From assembly GCA_026874595.1 (NCBI GenBank), contig CM049314.1, positions 70,446,300 to 70,510,299 of the forward strand: a stretch of DNA of 64,000 bases, read 5' to 3'. A program made the translations under genes and the position numbers. How positions within the stretch are numbered: position 1 is the first letter of the stretch; each line of letters begins with the position of its first letter. Shown in pieces: positions 1-13,200 of the stretch. Source of the DNA: Sipunculus nudus. Taxonomy: Eukaryota; Annelida; Sipuncula; Golfingiida; Sipunculidae. The notes below the pieces were generated by a model, which was not told where the DNA came from, made no database searches, and saw nothing but the letters and a program-made list of their open reading frames with translations.

Positions 1-134
1 TCTTTATATCATATAAGTTAAACACATGACCAAAAACTCCTGAAAAATTTAAATATGCGTCGTTTAGTTCCTATCAGCTCACTACAAAAATATGCATCAG
101 AAAGAGCCGTGGATTTTCCACGGGTGCAGCTTGT

Positions 135-245
135 AATAATAATAATAAGGAAAATAGTAATAATAATAAAAATAATTATTATAATAATAATAACGATAAT
201 ATAATAATAATAATAATAATTATTATTATTATTATTAATATTATT
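135..245. repeat. (AAT)n/(ATT)n block, copy A
   Basis: Counterpart of the arm B block, shorter, also palindromic. Confidence 0.85.
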
Positions 246-403
246 ATTGCTATTCCATTTTTTAAGGAAAGCCCGCACCAAAAGAGTCATCCAGCTGTGG
301 CCCTGAGCCAGGAGCAAAATACAATTAATATAAAAATCATGAACAATATGACAATACAAATAAATAAAATACAGTTTGCAGGATCTAATATACACCCCAC
401 TAG

Positions 404-694
404 CAGCGGTTGTATACTGTAGTCGTTCCAGATCTCCTTCGTTTCAACCGCTGCTTTGTTTGGATTTTTTTTCGGGGTGTCAACACCAGGGCTCGCATTG
501 GTCCAAGAATCAGACCAACGAAAGCGGGATGACCCGGATCTAAAATTCTCAGTTGGATTGACAATGCGATACCAAGCTCTTATCGGTCTGATCACAATCG
601 TCTGTCTGTGCGAGCCCTGGTGGTGTAACGCAGGGAATCTTGCTATGCAAAGCAGCGGTTAAAACGAAGGAGAACTGAAGTTGTATAACCGCTG
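404..694. mobile_element. MITE with about 55-bp terminal inverted repeats, copy in arm A
   Basis: Left end CAGCGGTTGTATAC and right end GTATAACCGCTG are inverted. The TIRs extend through TCTCCTTCGTTTCAACCGCT and its complement. About 290 bp, no transposase. The short ORFs inside are not genes. Arm B carries the same insertion at 27667. Confidence 0.8.
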
Positions 695-796
695 TGTGCA
701 GAGTATGATAACTGATACCTCAAATATTTCTTGCACATATTTTATTTTTTAAACCTGCCATTTGTTTGCTTTTATATCCAGGTCATGGATACTTAC

Positions 797-2498
797 AGCT
801 CTCGATGAATAGAGGACACCTCTGATGATCAAACGGGAAACTGTGAAGCCGCATGGGACAGGAGAGGCTTATTGTCAACCTGATCAAGAGAAAACAATTT
901 ATCCGTAATAAGATTATAAAACAAAATTAGATCAATGATAAGCATTATGTTAAAATCACAATGTGCTATTAAAAAAAGAAATATAGTTGATTACAGACTA
1001 TATGCTGGGAAATAAAGGAAATTACAGAAGAAAATTTTCATAGGAAAATACAGGAAAATGTAGAAAACAAAAGAGTCAAAAGGACCCCTGCTATGTCCAT
1101 GATTGTATATCTTACCGAACACTGTATAATATCCGTCCATCACTCTCTATTCGGAGCAGGCGGTTGGGTACTGTGATGTCATGTAAATATCCCTTTTTAT
1201 CGTTACGAAAGAAGAGGTCCGGAACCCATAACGAGGTTACGAACGAGCCGTCCAGTTCCAGTGACGTCACATTCAGCAGGTGTTCGTAGCGGAGGCGTTT
1301 GTCCAACCATATTTGACGGAAGTACAACGTAATCACGTAATCCTGTAAAACATCACTTACGGTATCACAGAGCAATCGTGCTAGTTATTATTATCCATAA
1401 AACCAATGATTATTAAATTCATAAAACACATTTAAAAGATTTCTTCAGTAAGTTTCCGATCTCTGGATTTAAACATTCGTTGTTTCCAATATTTGATAAC
1501 AACATACTATATACCATTTATTTATTTTTCTCATGAGAATGGTGTATATACTGGAAAAATGAAAGTAAGACATTCTGATTTTTAATGTTTATCTAATATC
1601 TTCATTATTATAAATATAATGGATGATGTGAAATAAAGCCGCGACATCTAATGATGTCGTATTAGAATTTTATACAGAAATATCGATAATACAATTCCCA
1701 CTTTTTTTTTTTTTTTTTATAAGACAGAAGTTTCGATTTACGTTATATGTCGTAAGTCGATCTCTCGTTAAACGATAAAATGTTGAACCTAAATTACATT
1801 CGGGTTAATAAAATTGACTTACCATGGAAAGTTCCGATACCGAATCGAAGCTGAGAATCCAAAGGTTCACGTCAACTGTGGTAGCTTTGCCTGAATAAAG
1901 AAGAATGATTATATCTATCTAACAGGGAAAATTTTAAGGAAATTTTTCCATCTAGCGCTGGCCATCAGCATAAAGGGAGACCTACAGGGCCGACAGTTGT
2001 TCAACTGCAAAGGAGTAGAAGGCCAAGGGACAAGGGGCGATTTAATATTAATGGTGGAGTTGTTATATATAGCTTTTTATATATAATACGAATATAATGA
2101 ATTGATTATTAATTAAAAAATGACAATACCACTTTATTATGACTATTTATATATAATATAACTATAACTATGACAAAAATATATCAGAATTTAGGCAAAC
2201 TCAAACCAGAGCCATTTAAATTGAGTAGCCTTAATATAAGTGACCGATGAATTTCAGTTATTTACTCATGACAGAACAGTGGTTATTCAGTCTGTGTCAG
2301 GAAGAAAACTTTAAATGTTAGAACTGCACAAATATAGAACTGGAAACTTTAAAATATTCCCTGTCCATGAGGTTTAACCAAAGGTAACATCAAGTGAATA
2401 AATAAGAATATTATTTATCGAAAAACAAAGTAAAATAAAAAGCCATAATTAGGGGGAAAAGAACACTTTCCGTTCTTGGTGTTGTCTTGGAAGAACAT

Positions 2499-2568
<70 letters not shown>

Positions 2569-4022
2569 AAATGATCTGACAATTAAATGCTTATCAAATC
2601 ATGTGATTAAAACATCACCTGACTGATCACGTGCTTACCTTCATTAAACCCTGGTGGCAGACGACGGTCATAACCGGAAAGAAGTTTGTTTAGGACAGAG
2701 GCCCTGAAACAACAAAGGTAAAGTAAGAGGTATGCTAGGAATAAAACATAGCAATTAGATTATGATATATTTATATCTCATATACTGGCAATACTATATA
2801 TAAACGTTGATATGTTATAACTTTACTCTTTAGCTCTTGTTAGTTACTAGTGATGATAAAATTAAAAAGTAAAAAATTTTTAGGTGTATTACTAAAATTA
2901 TAAAATGATGATACTCATCTTGTTGTCAGCTGGAATGAGGTATGTCATTATTAGAAAATGATATTGATAAAAGTCATTTAAGACAGTATCCTTGGCTAAA
3001 ACCAGGGATTTAAGATCAATACATGCAGAAGTTACTTCACATACATATTAGACCCCATCATGTATACATTACATTTTAAATTTGGTACGGAGATCTTTTT
3101 AATGTTATGTGTATTTTTGAAATCCACAAAAATGTTCATACGAAGTTTTCATATTTTTTTTTAATGGTACACGATTTAGGCAGCCAGTGATAGCAAACTA
3201 CTTTTTAATGCTCCAATATCAAACTAGATAACAATATCTCAGAATACCGTATTTTCCTCAAAAATGTTTTTCCTCAAAAGTGTATTATTTCTTACTAAAA
3301 TTGAATTCTAAAATTTAAGTTCAATAAAAAAATAAATTAATTTTGAAACAAAATTAAAATAAAAAGGTAAGATTAATATGAAAATGTATGTGAATTTCAT
3401 AAATACATATTACCATAATAAGAAAACTTACACTATGATCGAAATGCTATATACGTCAGGGATTTAATATAAATTGTAAATGCCTTTTGGATTTATTTTT
3501 TTTTTACTAGAGGATTGGCACCCGTTGGGTCCCGTTGCAGAGGAAGGGTAAAGTGCCGCGTAGCGTGTCTCGAGACCCGTAAGGATGGCGTTGTGGCCCC
3601 TCTCTATGATTGGCTGAGAGCAGCGGGGCCATAATTTAGAGGAGTACTTGTATAGGTGAAGGTGAGCAATGGCGAGGTCGAGAGCGACATCCTTTGATGT
3701 GATATGATGCACAAGGAATTCAACTGTGTGCAAGAAGAAGGGCCAAATGTTCTGTGTGCATTTTGTAATTTAGGGTATCTGACGGACGCTGAGAGCAAAA
3801 AAAAAGTTTTGATAAGATAAGATAGATGGATTGATAGACAGACAGATAGACAGCCAGACAGACACACAGACAGACAGACAGATTTAGAGGGATTCTGCCT
3901 CACCTGGTTGCGTTGAGCATGGTCTGGTCTGAGATTATGTTTGGTTCACCTGGTACAAACGTCAGAAGTTGGCAGAAAATTAAATAACCTGAAAACACTA
4001 TGGGAATTCGGAGGTAGTCCAT
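797..4022 (-). CDS. Glycine/GABA-type Cys-loop receptor subunit, copy A (exons 1-5, continues left of window)
   Basis: Paralogue of copy B, same strand. Exons in reading order: 3904-4022 (signal peptide, ending LNATR), 2639-2703 ([21 protein letters not shown]), 1823-1890 ([21 protein letters not shown]), 1116-1342 ([19 protein letters not shown] to ILYSVR) and 797-879 ([20 protein letters not shown] then CPLFIES). Exon lengths and phases equal copy B (119, 65, 68, 227, 83 nt), giving 187 codons in frame with no stop. All donors and acceptors are intact, so it looks functional as far as it is visible. Exons 6-9 (loop C, M1-M4) should lie beyond base 1. It has one extra N-glycosylation site (NAT) near the mature N-terminus. 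Confidence 0.85.
2504..2565. repeat. (TA)n microsatellite, receptor copy A intron 2
   Basis: About 31 TA units. The arm B counterpart at 30707-30758 is shorter. Confidence 0.95.
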
Positions 4023-4526
4023 ATTGTACGCTGGATCATTAATTTAACAATGCCCTTTCGAGCTCCAATACTCAAGTTCTGAAAATAAATGAAAAGTTCC
4101 AAATATTTCATATAAGATTTTTTTTTTTCAAATTTCTGTTACGTTTGTCCTATTTACGTCCCCAGTGGATCGGCAATGCTAATTAGATATTGGATAGGTT
4201 TAAAGGTCACGTGACAAATTTTTATTTTCGCAAGTTATTCTTAAGTGATTTAAAGCGTAAGGATTTCATATTGCCTCATCCACTTAAGCCACGTACATAT
4301 TGGCAAAAATTCAAGGCGGTTTACAAATTGAAAATTTATTTTACAGATCGACTGAAATGTGATTTTGAGTTATGGAGAGCTATAGGCTACAGAAGAGATA
4401 TTTAAATTTTGGGGTCATAGGTTTAAAGTAGATTATGGATGAAGGTGTCGGTGGAAGTATGCGCTCTTTGGGTGCACGTATTGCCAAGCACGCACACACA
4501 TACTTAAAATCTCTGAAATCATAAAC

Positions 4527-5222
4527 AGGCTTGGGTCAAGTACAGGGGGTCTGTACTTCTACTTGAGTAAATTTCAGTTACAGTTTTGAGTTATTAAAAG
4601 ACAAATTGTAAGTTTTTGAAGTAAAAAAATAAAGTTATAATTGTGTGATAAAAGCCGCCAGTACACATATATATGTGTTAATTATGTAACATAAATATGT
4701 TACAGCTGTTTAAATGTAAGACGATTTGTATATTCTTAATTGGATCTATAGGCCCAGGCCTTCTTTTCCTGAATAAACTTGTCGTTACTTCATTACTTCA
4801 GTACAAGTACAAATTCTTAAGCCTTTGACAAGTCCAAGTACAGAAATTTTTAGGTGTACTTGAGGACAAGTACAAGTTCAGGAGTCTGTACTAAAGTATA
4901 AGTACAAGTACATTTATCATTTAATTCATTCAGGTAAAGATCAGTACACGAAATATGTCTAACTAGGTATGCCATTTGTGATGTGTTCATGGGTTGTCCA
5001 GGGGTTTGTTTTGTAATATTGAAATATCTACATCACAAGTAGATATAAGTTTCGTTTTTGTTTAAATTTTGTACTTGACTAGTACTTGTTTTTCAAGTGC
5101 ATTTCGGGCAAGTACATGGACAGTACAAGTACTGTACTTCGTTAAGAGTGCCAAGTACAAGTACAAGGCAAGTATTCGGATATTTGTACTTAACTACAAG
5201 TACATCTACTTGAACCAAGCCT
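4527..5222. mobile_element. TIR element rich in CAAGTAC motifs, arm A
   Basis: Ends AGGCTTGGGTCAAGTACA and, inverted, TACTTGAACCAAGCCT. The interior has many 'AAGTACAAGTAC' repeats and no coding capacity. The decayed arm B copy is at about 39379-40033. Probably a non-autonomous hAT-like element; the family is inferred. Confidence 0.65.
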
Positions 5223-5285
5223 AATTATAATATAACACCAAATTTGTGGTTTAAAAAAATGGGAATGAACAAAGCAGTCTCTTAC

Positions 5286-5344
5286 CTGTAGCTTTCCGAT
5301 AAACTTTGGCAGATGCGTAGGTTTCAATGTCGGGAGCTGTCTAC
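5286..5344 (-). other. Candidate 5' UTR exon of copy A
   Basis: Lies 1.3 kb upstream of the start exon, between a TATACAG acceptor and ACAG|GTAAGA donor. Its 'CAGCTCCCGACATTGA' core and donor recur in copy B at 40097-40153. No start codon is supported. Inferred from conservation only. Confidence 0.35.
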
Positions 5345-5784
5345 CTGTATACATAAATGCTTATAATATTGTTTCACTAGTTGCATTGCTTTGATTATAA
5401 ATATTTAAAAAGAGCAAATATTATTCGATGCCCTGACAACGTGCCAGAAATTCTCTTTTTCTTTCATCCGTAGTGTTTCTGATTTAAAACTTAACGTTGT
5501 CAGAAATTCACATACGAGGGGCTAAAAAATGCACGTTGACGTTTTATCATAGAACCATTCCAAACGACAGTATGGTCATTCAGGACACAACATTTATCGT
5601 ATCCTCAAACTTAGTGTAATGTTTACCAGGTTTTAATAATTCACTAAAATAGTCTCTATAGGCTTGTAAAACACAGTGAGGCCGCTTACACTGGTACTCC
5701 TGCATAAGTTATTCAGAACGTTAGGACCCCAGATAACACCCAAAAACCGTTCCTTGTCACGCTACACAGCCATCGTGCTTTTTA

Positions 5785-8529
5785 GCGAATCTGTGAGCAT
5801 ATGCGATTGCGCGGCGACGTCCGTCCGGCGTCTGCCGTCCTTTGTACGTTAACCTATGATGTCCCCAGACCGTTAGAGATAGCGCCAAATCTTGTAGAAG
5901 AGTCACTCACATGTCAAACCGAATCGGATTTTGCTATCTGCATTTACTTTGATTTTATAGAGAAAAAGCTTAAAAACGTTAAAAAATCTTCTTTTCCGAA
6001 ACTGTCCGGTCAAATTGTTTAATATTATACAGAAATAATCTCTGAAACCATCTTTCCCGAGTGTGTTCAAATGATTCCAGTTTGGTGAATTTTAACCGAT
6101 TTACAGGAAGATGAACTTAGTCATTTGGCAAAAAGGTTACTAAAATTACAATATCAGAAACGGCAGAGAGCCACCTGCATCAACTTTTCTGTACAACGGT
6201 CATCGGTCATCAGTACATTAACCCATAATTTCTCAGGAACAGCAGGAGCAAGCACCCAAATTTTTTTTTTATGCAAAAATCTGTCATATATCAAATGTTC
6301 TGGGATTGGGTGTTTTGTTGCGCCATCTGCATTAACTTACATTTTACGGAAAAAAAGCTTTAAAAAACTTTGAAAATCTTAAAAATCTTTTTCTGGGAAA
6401 TCATTCAACTCAATTAATTAATATTTCACAGAAAAATTTCCAGATATTAGTTCTCTTATGTCTGTGCAAATGGTTCTGGTTTGATGAGTATTGGCCGAGT
6501 TACAGGAATTTTAACTCAGTCATTCGGCCAAGTTAACACACTGACATAAGAATCTTAGAAACGAGAGGAGCTAGCATCACAAAGTTTTGTGCAAATATTG
6601 GTCATATGACTTAAAATCGCAGTTTTTTGGGGGACACCTACTTCGACGTGTTTAAAAAAAAAACTCTCGGAATTTTAATCTATTTCAATTTAAAAATCTT
6701 TTTAAAATGAAACTGTAAAGCTGAATCGTTTATTTTTTTCACAAGTATTATCCTAGGGTAGGGCTGTTGATATTGTACAAGAATAGATTGGGTTTGTTGA
6801 TTTTGGTAGAGTCATAGAAAGCTGAAGTTGGTCTTCGGCCATTAGTAAGCCTATTTAAAACTAAGGACCGTCTTCTCCTTCTACACAGTTGTTTCAACTT
6901 TTGTAATATTGCACAAAAATGATTTGTAGGAGGTCTTTGTTCAAGTTTACTTAAATCATCTTTTTGCAGAATTATTGGACCTTAAGTCCTTTAACAATGA
7001 AAGGACTACATCTTTTATAGTTATAAACATTTGGATAAAAATATCTTATGGATATGTAGCCAAAGTCTAACAGTATGTGTAAACAGACTTACCTACAAGC
7101 CAAGATTGAGTCTGTATCTATAAATAGCTTGGCAGACTGCCAACTATTTCAGGTTTTGCAACAGGCCAAAGTTCAGTCTGGATCTATTTATAGCTTTGGT
7201 CGACTGCCAACCGTGTCAGATTATGCAACAAGTCAAGATTTCACTCAGTGCATCCAGGAACAGGTCAAGAGTTAACTCAGTGCAGCCAAGTGCAAATCAA
7301 GAGTTCACTCAGTGTAGTAGCTGGAGCAAGCAATTTGTTCGGGTTCACCTGGGGCAACTACTTTTCTCACATAAGCCTGTTTAGCCCAGTTCACCTATGT
7401 GGTGCTACCCGCCAAGTGTATGTCAAATGGAATTTAAAAAAGAAGTTTAATTAGTTATATGGTGCATTATCAGGTCAGGTTATATTAATTTGGAACATCA
7501 AATCATAAACTGTAGTCAGAGAGACGGAGTTGATAATATTTGGTAAAGTTGTATGTTGTTGTTGTCATCCGGATTGTTACTTCAGTTTCGAGGAGGCTGG
7601 TGGATTATTCAATAGTATTTTGTTTATTATGTAAGCAAATGGACTTACTGTACCATGTGTTATTATAATTAGATGACAGAATGTTCTAGAGAATTAAGGC
7701 AATGTGTAATTTCCAATAGTTAAATTCCAGAAAATCATGTAGGTGCTAGTCCTGACGAATAAAGACCTGATCTTTCTAGAGACGTCTGTAAGTGTCGGCC
7801 AGATATAAATAGGTGGTGTCAAAGCCGCTTAGTCAGGGAATGAATTTGGAAGCTAGTGTCAGCTGGTGACAGGTCATGTTATATCAACTACATATTAGGT
7901 ATACCCCAAGCGGGGTGTAGCTGTTAAATACTGCGAGGACATTATTAGTCCTGGAGACAGTACAAATAGTCACAGCCGAACAGGGCGTTAGAAGATTTCG
8001 TGACGTACTTTGTTGAAGACATTGTCATTGTGAGATTGGAGCAAGTCAACGACGACGGTGGCCAATTGTTGGATGTTACCGGATTAAACTTGTGTTTTTC
8101 CATATTTTGGACTTTTCAGAGTAAAAAAAAAACCTCGAGAATATATGTCCGCTGCGTGTGTGGTGTGACAACCTGACTCAAGAGATGTTTGATGTATTAA
8201 TATTATATTGTCCTGATATTTTGACTTGTCCATGCATCTTTGAAAGCTTTCTTTTTCACAAGACTGGTGTCACCACCTACAATGACTTTTGCACAGTGTA
8301 TGAGCTTGCTTATTTCTCTGGAGGGATTTGATATATCAGCCTGAAATTATGCATATTTATACATAGCGGATATATTTGTCGTATACATTACTAGTGTTCC
8401 ACCTACAATAGTTCCTGCACAGTTTATATCCCTGTTTATTTTTCAGAATGGTTGGACACATACTCTTGAAAAGTAATGGCCCAACATTGATGCATTACAC
8501 TTGGTGTATATCCCATTGCACAGGTTCGC
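5785..8529. mobile_element. 2.7-kb element with GCGAACCTGTG inverted ends, arm A
   Basis: Left end GCGAATCTGTG and right end CACAGGTTCGC are inverted. The interior is low in coding content and has a diverged repeat 'GAAACGG..GAGC..CATCA' plus tandem 'CACTCAGTGCA' and 'CAAGAGTTCACTCAG' motifs near 7240-7310. Short ORFs at 7075-7454 recur in the other copies but resemble no protein. Probably a non-autonomous DNA transposon. Located upstream of the copy A start. Confidence 0.6.
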
Positions 8530-9058
8530 ATAAGGCCTGTATGCCTTGTTCACAACTAGAACACCTCTTTCATGACAACATAGGTAAATTTTGTGTTAAC
8601 CAATCTACACTACAGTAATGTTATATTGGTAAATAATTTTATAATAATTTTGTTATTATCTTCATTTACCTCATAATGCAGCAGAGAACTGGTGAATTGT
8701 TAATATGATATTTCCGTTTTATACCAGAGGTATGAGTTTACGTGAATTATTGTGGTTGTTTAATATTAAATATTTAATATTCGCAAGGATGAATTTTTCG
8801 CGATTTTCAATAGAGGATTCCATTTTTGCCATGACATCATAAATTCACATACCATATTTATGGTGAATATTAGCTACGTCTTTTTGTTAATTAAAAATGT
8901 GTCTGTGAATATTTTATCTTATTTTTTTTTTTAGTTTTGGGGGCGCTTATGTGTGTGTCATTTTGTTTATAAATCTCGTGTCCCTATATATACATACTAT
9001 ATAATGTCGACTATCAACTTTTCATGAAAGCAGATAGCTTCTTATTTATATGACTTAC

Positions 9059-9190
9059 CAGGTATGGATGCGCTTGAGATGCCAGATGTGAAATAGTCAA
9101 ATCCATGCAAGCAGGTATAGGCCTGGTCTTATTTACGATCACGTTTTTCTCACACATGTCCAGTGTCTTCATAGAATGTAAAAGGTTGAC
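9059..9190 (-). other. Candidate first (untranslated) exon end, copy A
   Basis: Counterpart of the copy B candidate at 43858, with the same CTG|GTAAGT donor. Inferred; the 5' limit is unknown. Confidence 0.2.
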
Positions 9191-9469
9191 GTTTGCTTCG
9201 ATCTGTTTAGTGGAATGTGATCTATGATATATAAAGTGAAATATGCGTTTGTAATGTATAATGGTGATTTTCATAATAAAGAAAATGTTGCTTTATTTCT
9301 TAAATATTGCCCCCTAATTTCTATTTGCTTTCTCATATATTTAGATCAATAGGAAAAGGATATATAATCAATGAAAATTTGGAGGTCCGAAGGGCGGCAC
9401 AAGACGCTTATTCTGTCACCTATAACAGTTGTGATGTTTAAATGAGTTCATGAGCAGTCCCTGTATATT

Positions 9470-9872
9470 TTAGCCTAGGTCTCACCTACCTCGTCCTTCT
9501 TTGAGGTCTCACGGTTCCGCTACTACAAGCCAGAACGTCGCAGTGTCGGGAATGAACGTGATAAAAAAAGACGCGTTATCCTGACGTTCATGGCACGTTC
9601 TCCCCACGGTATTCCAAGTCCATCCACGATGCCGCTACGGCATTGGAACTGTTATAACCACGTTCTCCTACGGTAAACCTTAGCTTGCAGTAAAAGAACG
9701 TATGTAGGCCCCGTTCTTCCCAGTGCTTGCCATGTTCTCGCTACAGTCCTGACAGTGCTATACACCTTCTCCTTCGGCAGTGTCACGGTTATCACGTTCA
9801 GTCACATTTTCCTACGGTATCCTACGGCAACTGAGCACGTTTTTAGGTGCAAGAGGATTGAAGTGGAAACCC
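9470..9872. mobile_element. Truncated inverted-repeat element with 'CTCCTACGGTA' motifs, arm A
   Basis: Begins TAGGTCTCACCTAC and repeats 'CGTTCTCCTACGG' and similar motifs. The arm ends inside it, so only the left part exists here. Confidence 0.6.
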
Positions 9873-10094
9873 CTTTTTCATCCTAATTAATTATGCATTA
9901 TTTTTGTACTGGGAAGCTCTTCCCTTAAATGTAGAAACTGAAGTCTTTATTTTTAAACATACCAATTGTAATCTTGTGTGATTGATAAACCAATGCCTAA
10001 ATTTTATGACATATATAAGACATATAAAAAATTAATATTTTATTAATTCAGTGATTTCACAGTGAAAATCTGACTATTATAACTCTATGTGCTT

Positions 10095-10260
10095 TCAAAT
10101 ATCCTACTTGATATCAGCATGAGACTACAAACCTGATATCCTGACTAAAAAACAATTTTACTGTATAATAAACTGTGATATCCTTTATGTTATCAGTGTG
10201 GGCTCAGATGTGTAAGACAATAATTAAGTAAAAATTTTACTGTGTGATTATATCTGACGA

Positions 10261-10291
<31 letters not shown>

Positions 10292-13200
10292 AGATATCCT
10301 ACATGATATCAGCATGGGCCCGGATGTGTAAGACATTATTTGAGTGCAGAGTACACTGTGTGATAATATCTGACAATATCTCTCTCTCAAGATATCGTAC
10401 ATGATATCAGTGTGGGCCCGGATGTGTAAGATATTATTTAAGTAGAGAGTACACTGTGTGATAATATCTGACAATTTCTCTCTCTCCAGATATCGTACAT
10501 GATATCAGTGTGGGCCCGGATGTGTAAGATATTATTTAAGTACAGAGTACACTGTGTGATAATATCTGACAATATCTCTCTCTCCAGATATCGTACATGA
10601 TATCAGTGTGGGCCCGGATGTGTAAGATATTATTTAAGTACAGAGTACACTGTGTGATAATATCTGACAATTTCTCTCTCTCCAGATATCGTCCATGATA
10701 TCAGTGTGGGCCCGGATGTGTAAGATATTATTTAAGTACAGAGTACACTGTGTGATAATATCTGACAATATCTCTCTCTCCAGATATCGTACATGATATC
10801 AGTGTGGGCCCGGATGTGTAAGATATTATTTAGGTACAGAGTACACTGTGTGATAATATCTGACAATATCTCTCTCTCCAGATATCGTACATGATATCAG
10901 CGTGGGCCCGGATGTGTAAGATATTATTTAAGTACAGAGTACACTGTGTGATAATATCTGACAATTTCACTCTCTCCAGATATCGTACATGATATCAGCG
11001 TGGGCCCGGATGTGTAAAATATTATTTAAGTACAGAGTACACTGTGTGATAATATCTGACAATATCTCTCTCTCCAGATATCGTACATGATATCAGCGTG
11101 GGCCCGGATGTGTAAGATATTATTTAAGTACAGAGTACACTGTGTGATAATATCTGACAATTTCACTCTCTCCAGATATCGTACATGATATCAGCGTGGG
11201 CCCGGATGTGTAAGATATTATTTAAGTACAGAGTACACTGTGTGATAATATCTGACAATATCTCTCTCTCCAGATATCGTACATGATATCAGTGTGGGCC
11301 CGGATGTGTAAGATATTATTTAAGTACAGAGTACACTGTGTGATAATATCTTACAATATCTCTCTCTCCAGATATCGTACATGATATCAGTGTGGGCCCG
11401 GATGTGTAAGATATTATTTAAGTACAGAGTACACTGTGTGATAATATCTGACAATATCTCTCTCTCCAGATATCGTACATGATATCAGTGTGGGCCCGGA
11501 TGTGTAAGATATTATTTAAGTACAGAGAACACTGTGTGATAATATCTGACAATATATCTCTCTCAAGATATCGTACATGATATCAGTGTGGGCCCGGATG
11601 TGTAAGATATTATTTAAGTACAGAGTACACTGTGTGATAATATCTGACAATATCTCTCTCTCCAGATATCGTACATGATATCAGTGTGGGCCCGGATGTG
11701 TAAGATATTATTTAAGTACAGAGTACACTGTGTGATAATATCTGACAATTTCACTCTCTCCAGATATCGTACATGATATCAGCGTGGGCCCGGATGTGTA
11801 AAATATTATTTAAGTACAGAGTACACTGTGTGATAATATCTGACAATATCTCTCTCTCCAGATATCGTACATGATATCAGCGTGGGCCCGGATGTGTAAG
11901 ATATTATTTAAGTACAGAGTACACTGTGTGATAATATCTGACAATTTCACTCTCTCCAGATATCGTACATGATATCAGCGTGGGCCCGGATGTGTAAGAT
12001 ATTATTTAAGTACAGAGTACACTGTGTGATAATATCTGACAATATCTCTCTCTCCAGATATCGTACATGATATCAGTGTGGGCCCGGATGTGTAAGATAT
12101 TATTTAAGTACAGAGTACACTGTGTGATAATATCTTACAATATCTCTCTCTCCAGATATCGTACATGATATCAGTGTGGGCCCGGATGTGTAAGATATTA
12201 TTTAAGTACAGAGTACACTGTGTGATAATATCTGACAATATCTCTCTCTCCATATCGTACATGATATCAGTGTGGGCCCGGATGTGTAAGATATTATTTA
12301 AGTACAGAGAACACTGTGTGATAATATCTGACAATATATCTCTCTCCAGATATCGTACATGATATCAGTGTGGGCCCGGATGTGTAAGATATTATTTAAG
12401 TACAGAGTACACTGTGTGATAATATCTGACAATATCTCTCTCTCCAGATATCGTACATGATATCAGTGTGGGCCCGGATGTGTAAGATATTATTAAAGTA
12501 CAGAGTACACTGTGTGATAATATCTGACAATTTCTCTCTCTCCAGATATCGTACATGATATCAGTGTGGGCCCGGATGTGTAAGATATTATTTAAGTATA
12601 GAGTACACTGTGTGATAATATCTGACAATATCTCTCTCTCCAGATATCGTACATGATATCAGTGTCGGCCCGGATGTGTAAGATATTATTTAAGTACAGA
12701 GTACACTGTGTGATAATATCTTACAATATCTCTCTCTCCAGATATCGTACATGATATCAGTGTTGGCCCGGATGTGTAAGATATTATTTAAGTACAGAGT
12801 ACACTGTGTGATAATATCTGACAATATCTCTCTCTGCAGATATCGTACATGATATCAGTGTGGGCCCGGATGTGTAAGATATTATTTAAGTACAGAGTAC
12901 ACTGTGTGATAATATCTGACAATTTCTCTCTCTCCAGATATCGTACATGATATCAGTGTGGGCCCGGATGTGTAAGATATTATTTAAGTACAGAGTACAC
13001 TGTGTGATAATATCTGACAATATCTCTCTCTCCAGATATCGTACATGATATCAGTGTGGGCCCGGATGTGTAAGATATTATTTAAGTACAGAGTACACTG
13101 TGTGATAATATCTGACAATATCTCTCTCTCCAGATATCGTACATGATATCAGTGTGGGCCCGGATGTGTAAGATATTATTTAAGTACACTGTGTGATAAT

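Larger units (their letters stand above)
1..9872. repeat. Segmental duplication, arm A
   Basis: Matches arm B (about 27540-44640) in order and orientation, through exons, introns and upstream transposons. Examples: MITE 404-694 with 27667-27964; the TA tract at 2504 with 30707; the TIR element 5785-8529 with 40620-43347. Similarity stops near 9872, just after 'GAGCACGTTTTTAGG'. The left end is outside the window. Confidence 0.93.

Noticed and set aside
18..395. ORF with long Asn/Tyr/Ile runs
   Set aside because: Translation of (AAT)n/(ATT)n microsatellite; same for the Asn-rich ORF at 58739-59143.
7075..7454. Overlapping short ORFs repeated at 41894-42273
   Set aside because: Conserved only because both lie in duplicated transposon copies; no family motif, and frames overlap each other.
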